A stretch of 7,008 nucleotides of DNA, taken from contig JAUVRV010000135.1 of NCBI GenBank assembly GCA_030597435.1, forward strand, positions 1-7,008, given 5' to 3'. Shown here piece by piece: positions 1 to 6,464 of the stretch. The position numbers and the translations under genes were made by a program. Position 1 is the stretch's first letter. Every line of letters starts with the position of its first letter. Source of the stretch: Gemmatimonadales bacterium. GTDB lineage: Bacteria; Gemmatimonadota; Gemmatimonadetes; Gemmatimonadales; GWC2-71-9. The notes beneath the pieces are model-generated. The model had not been told where the DNA came from and made no database searches. It saw only the letters and a program-made list of their open reading frames with translations.

Positions 1-162
1 GATTGGTCTCAACGGCGGATCGATGATCTTGCGGACCGTCTGGCCCATAGAGCCGAACTGATTGATTTGGCCAGTGCGGATCGCCCATGCTCCCAGGGAC
101 ACCAGGGCACAATACGCGAAAAACAGGAATGCCAAAGCGCGTACCACTTCGAGAACCATCAT
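1..162 (-). CDS. YggT-like small membrane protein, N-terminal part (cut by the window edge)
   Basis: Reading the minus strand from the ATG at 162-160 gives 54 codons open to the window edge. The protein begins MMVLEVVRALAFLFFAYCAL, one hydrophobic helix (about residues 3-27). A short polar stretch follows, then TVRKIIDPPLRPI at residues 42-54. A single helix followed by an 'I-(T/D)-(E/D)-P-L-L-R-P-I' type segment is typical of YggT family proteins, small inner-membrane proteins of about 90 residues usually with two helices. The second helix would lie outside the window. A second ATG follows the first directly. The minus-strand run GGGGGA (178-173), about 10 bases upstream of the first ATG, is a plausible ribosome binding site. 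The family's role is poorly defined (osmotic protection, or cell division/organelle shape in relatives). The gene diverges from the operon that starts at 320. The family call rests on a short fragment. Confidence 0.6.
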   Translation of the reverse strand, partial: MMVLEVVRALAFLFFAYCALVSLGAWAIRTGQINQFGSMGQTVRKIIDPPLRPI

Positions 163-186
163 GCTCGTCAATTCCCCCAGTCCGGA

Positions 187-214
187 TTGCCACGGCCAAC
201 GCCATCGCTATAGT
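187..214 (+). promoter_or_regulatory. Sigma70-like promoter for the membrane protein/HDAC-like operon
   Basis: TTGCCA (187-192, five of six matches to TTGACA) and TATAGT (209-214, five of six matches to TATAAT) are separated by 16 bases. A transcript would start near 221, leaving a leader of about 100 bases before the ATG at 320. This is the best match I found in the divergent spacer. The -10 hexamer overlaps CTATAG, a six-base palindrome, but I found no well-spaced -35 for the minus direction. Prediction from sequence only. Confidence 0.45.
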
Positions 215-309
215 GAACGAATCTTAACCAAAACAGGCCATGGCGGTTATTTCCAGAAACGCTACCATATTAGGGAAAGTCAATGCATCGGAAGCCGATC
301 ACGCCAGAC

Positions 310-315
310 GGAGGT
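310..315 (+). promoter_or_regulatory. Shine-Dalgarno site that fixes the start at 320
   Basis: GGAGGT lies four bases before the ATG at 320-322. It is the strongest ribosome binding site in the window. It favours this start over any codon further upstream in the same open frame, which extends back to about base 62. Confidence 0.75.
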
Positions 316-319
316 GGCA

Positions 320-829
320 ATGACTGAGCGAACCAAGCTGATACTGACGGGTGGGTTGGCCGCGGGACTAATAGGGTACGCCACGGTTGTAGTGGTGGTC
401 GGCGCGCTCAACGTGTTGATGGGAAGATCTCTCTTCCATACCGCAGCCATGTTCGGATCGGCCATGTTCTACGGGCTCGAAGATCCGGCGACTCTCCGAA
501 TCGAGGCTGGGCCGGTGCTGGCATATAACATGGTGCACGTTCTCGCTTTCTTGGCCGTGGGAATGGTGACATCGTGGCTGGTCTCACTGGCCGAGCAGTT
601 CCCGGCGGCGCAGTACTTCATACTGGTAGCTCTCGTCTTCGTGGCCTTCCATCTGTTTGCGGCCCTGCTTCTGTTTGCCGGGCCACTCCTGGGGAGCGGT
701 GCGTGGGTCACGGTGGGGATTGGCGGCATCGCGGCTGCCGTTCTCATGGGATGGTATTTGCTCAAGACGCACCCACTGCTACGAAAGGAGCTGAAAGAGA
801 TCCCGATGGGGGAGGTACCGGCTGAGTAG
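320..829 (+). CDS. Four-helix integral membrane protein of unknown function
   Basis: The protein has 169 residues and I do not recognise its family. Hydrophobic helices lie at about residues 8-34, 64-90, 97-121 and 125-148. The first loop (about 35-63) holds FHTAAMFGSAMFYGLEDP, which could dip into the membrane or face outside. Basic residues at the N-terminus (R4, K6) and in the tail after helix 4 (KTHPLLRKELKE) suggest both ends are cytoplasmic. There is no cleavable signal peptide, enzyme motif or cofactor motif; His residues in the loop and helices 2-3 (H40, H73, H111) are the only obvious polar candidates. The ATG is preceded by GGAGGT. An open frame continues upstream to base 62, but that part would run antisense across the YggT-like gene and its residues look non-coding. 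The next gene starts 29 bases after the stop, so the two are probably co-transcribed. Confidence 0.8.
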   Translation: MTERTKLILTGGLAAGLIGYATVVVVVGALNVLMGRSLFHTAAMFGSAMFYGLEDPATLRIEAGPVLAYNMVHVLAFLAVGMVTSWLVSLAEQFPAAQYFILVALVFVAFHLFAALLLFAGPLLGSGAWVTVGIGGIAAAVLMGWYLLKTHPLLRKELKEIPMGEVPAE

Positions 830-832
830 AAA

Positions 833-855
833 CAGAGGGGGCAGCGGGGGCAGAG
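833..855 (+). repeat. 9-base G-rich tandem repeat in the ribosome-binding region of the HDAC-like gene
   Basis: CAGAGGGGG (833-841), CAGCGGGGG (842-850) and a partial third unit CAGAG (851-855) lie back to back in the 29-base gap between the two plus-strand genes. The second G5 run ends eight bases before the TTG start, so it is the only Shine-Dalgarno candidate. G5 runs can slip during replication, and the two runs could contribute to a G-rich secondary structure. Confidence 0.6.
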
Positions 856-858
856 CAC

Positions 859-2673
859 TTGAGTAAGCTACTCGGTGCCGGGCTGCGAGCGTTGCGGCGG
901 CTGCGCTATTCTCTGAGCGGTCGAGAAACGCAACTGGTATACCATGCCGAGTATGAGTTGCCGGTGGCTGGTGTTCCGTTGGACCCGCTGCGTGGGCAGC
1001 GGATTCTGGCCTATCTGTTGGATCAAGGCGCCATCGGTCCGAGGGACGCAAGGAAACCGATTCCGGCTTCACTCCAGAACATCGCCAGGGTGCATACGTC
1101 CGACTACTTGGATCAGCTGGATCGTCCGGAGACCATGGAGGCGGTTCTCGGTTTTCGGACCAAGGATGAGACCTGGCAACAGTTCATCGATCTCCAGCGG
1201 CTAGCAGCAGGGGGCACGATCCACGCTACCCGCCTGGCCTTGCGCACGGGGGGTGTGGCGGTGAATCTCAGCGGTGGGTTTCACCACGCGAAACCCGACC
1301 GTGGCATGGGTTTCTGCGTCATCAATGACATCGCTGTTGCCGTTGCTCGGCTCCGAGCCAAGGGGTATTCAGAACACATCCTGATAATTGATTTGGACAT
1401 TCACGACGGGAATGGGACACGTGTCGCGTTCGCGGACGATCCATCGGTGTACACTTTTTCTGTCCACAATGAAACGTGGGATCATCAAGCTGCAGTGGCC
1501 GACTCATGCATTGAGTTGGGTGCTGACATTGGGGATGACGAGTACATCGGCGTGTTGCAGCGTGAGCTGCCGCCGGCGGTGGCAAGCCATGAGCCTGGAC
1601 TCGTGTTATATGTCGCTGGCGTAGATCCCGCCGCCGATGATCAAATGGGAGACTGGCGAGTGAGTCGTGAAGGGCTGTTGCGTCGCGATCAGTTCGTGAT
1701 CGAGCAGGCGCGGAGTCGTAACAGCGATATGCCAGTCGCGGTAGTGCTGGGTGGCGGTTACGGAAACGATGCATGGCGTTATTCGGCTGGGTTTCTCAAC
1801 TGGCTGTTCACCGGGAGCGAGCAGATCCCGACGGAAGATATGGACGCGATCGTGAGGCGGTTTCGCCGGATTGAATATGACGCGAAGCGCAAGGAAGCGA
1901 AGGCCCGGGCGTCGGCTCCAGATTGGGAACTGGATGAGTCGGACCTTCAGATGCCAGGCGTCGGGAAGCAAAGCGACGCACGAGTACTCGGTGTGTACAC
2001 AAAGCATGGGATCGAACTCCACCTGGAACGACTTGGCATCCTCAATCAGATTCGTGCCATGGGGTTCGTGTCGCCAACGATCGCGCTCGATTCTCACTCG
2101 ACTCTGGGGCACACCATTCGGTTGTTTGGGGATACACTGCAGTCGGAGCTGCTGTTGGAACTGAGAGCCCGACGCGACCGAGCATCGGTGCCGGACATGG
2201 AGGTCCTCTACGTAGAGTGGTTGCTGTTGCAGAATCCGCGCGCCGAATTCGGTGAGCGACCCCGTTTACCGGGGCAGGGTTACCCGGGGCTCGGGCTGCT
2301 ACGCGAGATAATCGCGCTGCTGGTTGTAGTCTGTGAGCAAATCGGCTTGGACGGGATCCTGTTCGTGCCAGCTCACTACTACATGGCTGCCCTGGGCAGG
2401 AGGCATTTGCGATTCGTTCGTGCCGAGGATGCCGCCGTGTTTGAGGCCCTGAGAGACGCGGTCGCCGATTTGGACCTGGCAACTGCGACTCGTGCCATAG
2501 AGGATGGCCGCGTGGTCGATCGACGGAGTGGAGCGACCGTTTCGTGGCACACCCCGCCGATGATCATGCCCATAAGTGAACGGTTGGAGCGGCAGTTTGG
2601 CTCGGCAGGTTCGGAGGAAGTGCTCCTCGAAGCCTATGCCGGGTTGGACTACGGACTCAAGGCCGAGACCTAG
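859..2673 (+). CDS. Histone-deacetylase-superfamily (class IV-like) deacylase with a C-terminal extension domain
   Basis: The protein has 604 residues. Residues about 25-320 are an HDAC/acetylpolyamine-amidohydrolase fold of the arginase-deacetylase superfamily, which uses zinc to hydrolyse N-acyl-lysine or acylated amines. The active-site parts are present in order: H142-H143 in GGFHHAKPDRGMGFCVIND, D178 with zinc ligands D180 and H182 in DLDIHDGNGT, the third ligand D256 in AGVDPAADDQMG, and the transition-state tyrosine Y301 in GGGY. The D-L-D-x-H-x-G-N-G-T form resembles HDAC11/class IV and its bacterial relatives more than class I. A basic, charged linker (about 321-373) leads to a second domain (about 374-580) that I cannot assign, with weak GNAT-like features. 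The TTG start at 859 is inferred: no ATG lies in frame before residue 93, and the fold needs residues from about 25 on. The gene follows the membrane protein gene by 29 bases, and its 3' end overlaps the convergent dehydrogenase gene by 17 bases. The true substrate cannot be read from sequence. Confidence 0.88.
   Translation: MSKLLGAGLRALRRLRYSLSGRETQLVYHAEYELPVAGVPLDPLRGQRILAYLLDQGAIGPRDARKPIPASLQNIARVHTSDYLDQLDRPETMEAVLGFRTKDETWQQFIDLQRLAAGGTIHATRLALRTGGVAVNLSGGFHHAKPDRGMGFCVINDIAVAVARLRAKGYSEHILIIDLDIHDGNGTRVAFADDPSVYTFSVHNETWDHQAAVADSCIELGADIGDDEYIGVLQRELPPAVASHEPGLVLYVAGVDPAADDQMGDWRVSREGLLRRDQFVIEQARSRNSDMPVAVVLGGGYGNDAWRYSAGFLNWLFTGSEQIPTEDMDAIVRRFRRIEYDAKRKEAKARASAPDWELDESDLQMPGVGKQSDARVLGVYTKHGIELHLERLGILNQIRAMGFVSPTIALDSHSTLGHTIRLFGDTLQSELLLELRARRDRASVPDMEVLYVEWLLLQNPRAEFGERPRLPGQGYPGLGLLREIIALLVVVCEQIGLDGILFVPAHYYMAALGRRHLRFVRAEDAAVFEALRDAVADLDLATATRAIEDGRVVDRRSGATVSWHTPPMIMPISERLERQFGSAGSEEVLLEAYAGLDYGLKAET
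1978..2598 (+). other. Unassigned C-terminal domain of the HDAC-like protein, with GNAT-like core
   Basis: Residues about 374-580 lie outside the deacetylase fold. They contain a strand-like MEVLYVEWLLLQNP (447-460), a glycine turn in LPGQGYPGLGLLREI (470-484), a long helix to about 495, a strand DGILFVPAHY (498-507), a short helix, then HLRFV (516-520). That order (strand, G-x-G turn, helix, strand, helix, strand) is the order of the acetyl-CoA-binding core of GNAT acyltransferases. No standard R/Q-x-x-G-x-G/A is exact: Q473 sits one residue too far from G477-L-G479. Seen: the motifs. Inferred: the fold. Confidence 0.4.
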
Positions 2674-5600
2674 GTTTGGCCAGGGGTCCCAGAACCGCGG
2701 CGACCAAGCGTGCCTGTTCCGCTCGGTGCTTGACCAGGTATCCCTCGGCGGGACTAGATCGTTCCGGTCGGGCAACGTAACGGATCGAGGCCCACTCCGG
2801 TTTGAGTTCCTGAAGCTGCGGTACGACCCATTTCCGCGCACCCATGTTGACTGGCTCTTCCTGCAACCAGACGATCTCTCTGACATTGCGATAGCGGCCG
2901 ATCAGCTCGCTCACCGCGTCTTCCGGAAACGGATAAAGCAGCTCCACTCGCGCAATGACTACGTGTGTTGCGGCCTCTCGCTCCGATGCGGCAATGGCGT
3001 CGTAGTAGACCTTGCCTGAGCAGAATACGATTCTGGTGACTGACTCGGGTGGACCTGAGTGGGTCGGATCGTCCAATACGTAGTCGAACTTGCCCTCGGT
3101 GAGATCAGCTACCTGGGATACGGCTCGGGGATATCGTAGCAGACTCTTGGGCGTCATCAGTATGAGTGGTCTCAGCTGAATGTGTCTGGCCTGACGCCGT
3201 AGCAAATGGAAGTACTGGGCCGGAGTAGAACAGTTGGCTACGCGAATGTTGCCCTCAGCCCCCAAAGCGAGGTATCGCTCCAAACGGGCACTTGAGTGTT
3301 CCGGTCCCTGTCCCTCGTAGCCATGTGGCAGCAACAGCACCAAGCGAGATGTCTCTCCCCACTTGGCGAGCCCCGCGATGATGAATTGATCGATTATTAC
3401 TTCAGCGGCGTTAGCGAAATCTCCGAATTGAGCTTCCCACATAACGAGGGTCTCGGGGGCCGCCACACTATAACCGTATTCGAAGCCGAGGGCTGCGTAC
3501 TCCGAGAGTGGACAGTTGTGCAGTTCGAACGGTGCCGTGGCGTTGTTGAGAGAGCTGATCGGGGTGTATGTGTAACCGGTCTCAGAATCGTGAAGCTTGA
3601 GATGCCTTTGGCTGAATGTTCCGCGCTCCGTGTCCTGCCCCACCATCCTGAGCGGGATCCCTTCGACCAACAGCGAACCCAGCGCCAGCGCTTCGGCATG
3701 CGCCCAGCCAATTGGCCCGCCATCTTCAAACACCTGACCCTGACGTTCCATCTGTTTCAGGAGTTTGCGGTTCACGTTGAAGCCAGAAGGAATGTAGACC
3801 AACTGCGTGTTGATGTCGCGCAGCATCTCGAGAGACACTCTGGTCTCGGGCTCTGCCACAGCGGTCCACTCCCCACTCAAGCGCATCTGCTCCGAACCCG
3901 ACGCTGCCTCTTTCCGGGCCTTTGCGCGTTCGTGTGCTTGCCGCAGATCGTCGTAGGCTTGTTCGGTCTCCCGCTCGACGTCCCCATCGGATATGACCCC
4001 TTCGTCGATCAGCGCCCTGGCATACAGATCCTTGACGGGCGGGTGCTGGTCGATCAAGGCATACATCATCGGCTGCGTGTAACGCGGCTCATCTCCTTCG
4101 TTGTGACCAAAGCGACGGTATCCAACGAGATTGATGACTGAGTCTTTCTGGAACTTGTCGCGGTACAGCATCGCCAACTGGACGGCCGCGAAACACGCTT
4201 CCGGGTCGTCCGCATTCACGTGCACGATGGGGATGTCGAAGCCCTTTGCGAGATCACTGGCAAAGTCGGTAGATCGCGCTTCAGATGGGTTGGTCGTGAA
4301 CCCGATCTGGTTGTTGGTGATGATATGCAGCGTGCCACCGGTATTGTAGCCGTCCAAGCCGGCGAGGTTGAAGGTTTCGGCTACTATGCCCTGCGCGGCG
4401 AACGCAGCATCTCCGTGCATCAGGATCGGCACGACTCGGGTTGGTGAGTGCTCGATCCTGGTGCCTGAGCGATTTGTCTGTGCAGCGCGAACTTGGCCCT
4501 CTACGACCGGGTTGACGGCCTCGAGATGGCTGGGGTTGGGCATCAGAATCACATCCACCTTTTCCCCGTGCCGGCCCTCGAAAACACCGCTGGCACCGTA
4601 GTGATACTTGACGTCGCCGGTTCCGCGACCCGTTGCCAACGTGTCGTGCGTGTCGTGACCTCCCTCGAATTCAATGAGGAGTGATTCATAGGGAACGCCG
4701 AGGATGTGGGTCAGAACGTTGAGCCTGCCTCTGTGTGCCATTCCCATCACGACTTCGCGTGCACCTTGGCTGGCGGCGAGGTCGATTGCTGTCTCTAACA
4801 CCGGCACCAACATCTCGAGTCCCTCGATGCCAAAGCGCTTCTGGCCCAGGTATGTGCGGTGGAGAAACTCCTCCAGAGCCGTGGTCCTGATGAGACTCCT
4901 GAGTATTGAGAGCTTGCGATCACTGGTCATCAGTCGCCGGTGGACGCCCGATTCGATCAACTGTCGCAGCCAAACTCGTTCTTTGCGATTTGCAATGTGC
5001 TCGATCTCGTACGCAATCGTGCCGCAGTACATCTCCTGCAAGTGCGGGAGCGCATCGGCAAGGGTGTCGCCCTCGACGTAGACTCCAAGCACCGCAGCCG
5101 GAATCCGTCGCATGATTTCCGGGGTCAGGCCAACGGACTTGGGATGCAGTGCGGGGTCGCCGATCGGATCGGTTCCCAGCGGATCCAGCTTAGCATTCAG
5201 ATAACCGTGAGTGCGATATGCGCTCACCAGTGACATGGCAGAGGCTACGTGGGTCAAGAGATCCCAACCTACAGCCGGAGCAGGGGAAGAAGGGGAAGGT
5301 GGGGCAGGAGATGCGGACAATATCACCTCTGTCTTCTCTCCTTCCCCTTCTTCTCCTGCTTCCCCTGCTAATCCGACTTCTACCCCCATCGCCTCCGCCA
5401 CCGCCTCATAGAACCCTTCCTCACCGTTCAGCAAGCGATCGATCTCACGGAGAAACAACCCCGACTCAGCTCCCTGGATGATCCGGTGATCGTATGTGCT
5501 GGTAATCGTCATCGTTCGGGTGCCGCCAACGTTTTGGATCATGCCGGTTGCGACAATGGAACCCTGGCCCTTCATGAGACGTGGGACCGAGGCTACTGTG

Positions 5601-6310
5601 CCGATGGTACCGGGATTGGTGAGAGTCAGGTTGGCTCCCATGTATGCATCGGGCATGAGCTTTCCATCCCGTGCACCGGCGACGAGGCGGTCGTACTCGT
5701 CATAGAACTGCCGGAACGTCATTTGGTCGGCCTGTTTCAATACCGGCACCAATAGTCTGCGGCTACCGTCTTTGGCGGTGGTGTCCACTGCCAGTCCGAG
5801 GTTGACCGCACCACGGTCCACTCGGTGTGGCTCACCGTCTTGCTCGACAACCGCGTATCCCATGACCGGATACGATTGCATCGCTCGGACGATCGCCCAT
5901 CCGATCAGATGGGTGAACGAGAGCTTCAGGTCCTGCGGGTCGAGTTCCCGATTGAGTGCGGCTCGGTTTTGCCACAGCCGGCCCACATCCACGTCGCGGA
6001 ACGAGGTAGCTGTTGGAATGGAGAGACTGGCCTCCATGTTTTGCAGCAGGCGGAGAGCCGGGCCTTCTATCGGCTCCGAAGAGCCGGATGGAGGAGGGGA
6101 AGGAGACGGGGGAGGGGAAGGAGACGAGGGAGATGTCACCTCTTCTTCCCCTACTTCCTCTCCTTCCCCTACTTCATCTCCGCTGCCCCTCACCCCCTTA
6201 TCACATAGCTCCCTCCTCTCCTCCGGGACCGCGGCCGGGTCCTCGAGGTAATCCTCGTACAGGGCCTGGGCCAGGCCCGAATTGACTGTCTCGAATACAT
6301 TCTCGAACAC
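2657..6310 (-). CDS. kgd: Fused 2-oxoglutarate dehydrogenase/decarboxylase E1 with E2-type succinyltransferase domain (Kgd/OdhA type)
   Basis: The 1217 residues match the length and order of mycobacterial Kgd. Residues 1-40 are the E1 N-terminal peptide (ALYEDYLEDPAAVPEE). Residues 41-82 are a Glu/Gly then Ser/Pro linker. Residues about 83-305 are an E2 acyltransferase catalytic domain ending in YDHRIIQGAESG, with catalytic H275. Residues about 309-348 are a second low-complexity linker. Residues about 349-1217 are the thiamine-diphosphate E1: AHRGRLNVL (525-533), PNPSHLEAVNP (591-601), HGDAAFAAQG to TNNQIGFTT (632-673, cofactor and Mg binding), FGHNEGDEP (734-742), and LPHGYEGQGPEHSS near 995. 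It decarboxylates 2-oxoglutarate in the TCA cycle. Passing succinyl groups to CoA needs a lipoyl domain and E3 from elsewhere, because there is no lipoyl domain (no DKA-type motif) here. Gln279 stands where classic E2 has Asp (DHRxxDG), as I recall also in Kgd. The start is GTG at 6310; an AGGT nine bases upstream is a weak ribosome site. The frame is intact. The gene is transcribed alone, convergent with the HDAC-like gene. Confidence 0.95.
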   Translation of the reverse strand: MFENVFETVNSGLAQALYEDYLEDPAAVPEERRELCDKGVRGSGDEVGEGEEVGEEEVTSPSSPSPPPSPSPPPSGSSEPIEGPALRLLQNMEASLSIPTATSFRDVDVGRLWQNRAALNRELDPQDLKLSFTHLIGWAIVRAMQSYPVMGYAVVEQDGEPHRVDRGAVNLGLAVDTTAKDGSRRLLVPVLKQADQMTFRQFYDEYDRLVAGARDGKLMPDAYMGANLTLTNPGTIGTVASVPRLMKGQGSIVATGMIQNVGGTRTMTITSTYDHRIIQGAESGLFLREIDRLLNGEEGFYEAVAEAMGVEVGLAGEAGEEGEGEKTEVILSASPAPPSPSSPAPAVGWDLLTHVASAMSLVSAYRTHGYLNAKLDPLGTDPIGDPALHPKSVGLTPEIMRRIPAAVLGVYVEGDTLADALPHLQEMYCGTIAYEIEHIANRKERVWLRQLIESGVHRRLMTSDRKLSILRSLIRTTALEEFLHRTYLGQKRFGIEGLEMLVPVLETAIDLAASQGAREVVMGMAHRGRLNVLTHILGVPYESLLIEFEGGHDTHDTLATGRGTGDVKYHYGASGVFEGRHGEKVDVILMPNPSHLEAVNPVVEGQVRAAQTNRSGTRIEHSPTRVVPILMHGDAAFAAQGIVAETFNLAGLDGYNTGGTLHIITNNQIGFTTNPSEARSTDFASDLAKGFDIPIVHVNADDPEACFAAVQLAMLYRDKFQKDSVINLVGYRRFGHNEGDEPRYTQPMMYALIDQHPPVKDLYARALIDEGVISDGDVERETEQAYDDLRQAHERAKARKEAASGSEQMRLSGEWTAVAEPETRVSLEMLRDINTQLVYIPSGFNVNRKLLKQMERQGQVFEDGGPIGWAHAEALALGSLLVEGIPLRMVGQDTERGTFSQRHLKLHDSETGYTYTPISSLNNATAPFELHNCPLSEYAALGFEYGYSVAAPETLVMWEAQFGDFANAAEVIIDQFIIAGLAKWGETSRLVLLLPHGYEGQGPEHSSARLERYLALGAEGNIRVANCSTPAQYFHLLRRQARHIQLRPLILMTPKSLLRYPRAVSQVADLTEGKFDYVLDDPTHSGPPESVTRIVFCSGKVYYDAIAASEREAATHVVIARVELLYPFPEDAVSELIGRYRNVREIVWLQEEPVNMGARKWVVPQLQELKPEWASIRYVARPERSSPAEGYLVKHRAEQARLVAAVLGPLAKPRSRP
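5279..5369. repeat. Imperfect palindrome encoding the second interdomain linker of Kgd
   Basis: A purine-rich left arm (5280-5299) pairs with a pyrimidine-rich right arm (5340-5359) at 19 of 20 positions, including 14 perfect pairs (5286-5299 with 5340-5353). An alternative outer pairing of 11 bases joins 5279-5289 (AGCAGGGGAAG) to 5359-5369. The 40-base loop holds GGAGATG (5307-5313) and TCACCTCT (5323-5330), nine bases apart. On the coding strand it yields a Glu/Gly block, then E-V-I-L-S, then a Ser/Pro/Ala block (about residues 314-345). It lies exactly between the E2 and E1 domains. Confidence 0.75.
6091..6181. repeat. Imperfect palindrome with 18-base tandem repeats encoding the first linker of Kgd
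   Basis: AGGGGAAGGAGA occurs at 6095-6106 and 6113-6124, and its perfect reverse complement is at 6159-6170. The left side contains a 16-base perfect direct repeat (6093-6108 and 6111-6126) with an 18-base period. The right side contains a 13-base perfect direct repeat (6145-6157 and 6163-6175), also with an 18-base period. In protein terms the units are SPSPPP twice and EVGEGE/EVGEEE. The centre holds GGAGATG (6129-6135) directly joined to TCACCTCT (6136-6143), the same two heptamer/octamer blocks as in the linker-2 palindrome, in the same orientation and frame. Confidence 0.75.
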
Positions 6311-6360
6311 GATGGTTACCTGCTCTCACAACTGGGGAGGCCAACACACTTGAGTGAGTG

Positions 6361-6389
6361 AAAATAGGGTGGGCGGTGAGCCAAGTCGA
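6361..6389 (-). promoter_or_regulatory. Weak promoter candidate for kgd
   Basis: On the minus strand TCGACT (6389-6384) and TATTTT (6366-6361) are 17 bases apart, each matching the sigma70 consensus at four of six positions. The position, about 50 bases upstream of the GTG start, is right for a housekeeping gene. The match alone is close to chance level. Confidence 0.2.
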
Positions 6390-6464
6390 GTTGCTCTTGC
6401 CCGCGCACGGTTTCATTATGCGAGGCTGCAGCGGCAACAGACAGTTTCTCAGGCCGGAGGTCTA

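Noticed and set aside
62..319. N-terminal extension of the membrane protein gene back to base 62.
   Set aside because: It runs antisense through the YggT-like gene, its residues are charged and unlike any domain, and a strong GGAGGT ribosome site marks the ATG at 320.
1606..2112. Minus-strand open frames opposite the HDAC-like gene (also around 1322-1774 and 2299-2886).
   Set aside because: The plus strand there encodes the conserved zinc-site motifs. The minus frames show no domain, plausible start or ribosome site.
3296..4141. Long plus-strand open frame (281 residues) inside kgd.
   Set aside because: It is antisense to conserved E1 codons. It has no ribosome site or recognisable domain, and it is best explained by codon bias in the true gene.
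5279..5369. Rho-independent terminator or CRISPR-like repeat.
   Set aside because: The inverted repeat lies inside an intact, conserved reading frame and has no U-run. No spaced repeat-spacer array exists.
5772..6251. Plus-strand open frame with Gly/Glu/Asp-rich and Ser/Pro-rich segments.
   Set aside because: It is the mirror of the first Kgd linker and E2 domain. Its low-complexity content comes only from the palindromic tract.
6350..6361. TTG at 6350 as the start of the DinB-like gene, at good distance from GGGGAGG.
   Set aside because: That frame stops after three codons (TTG AGT GAG TGA).
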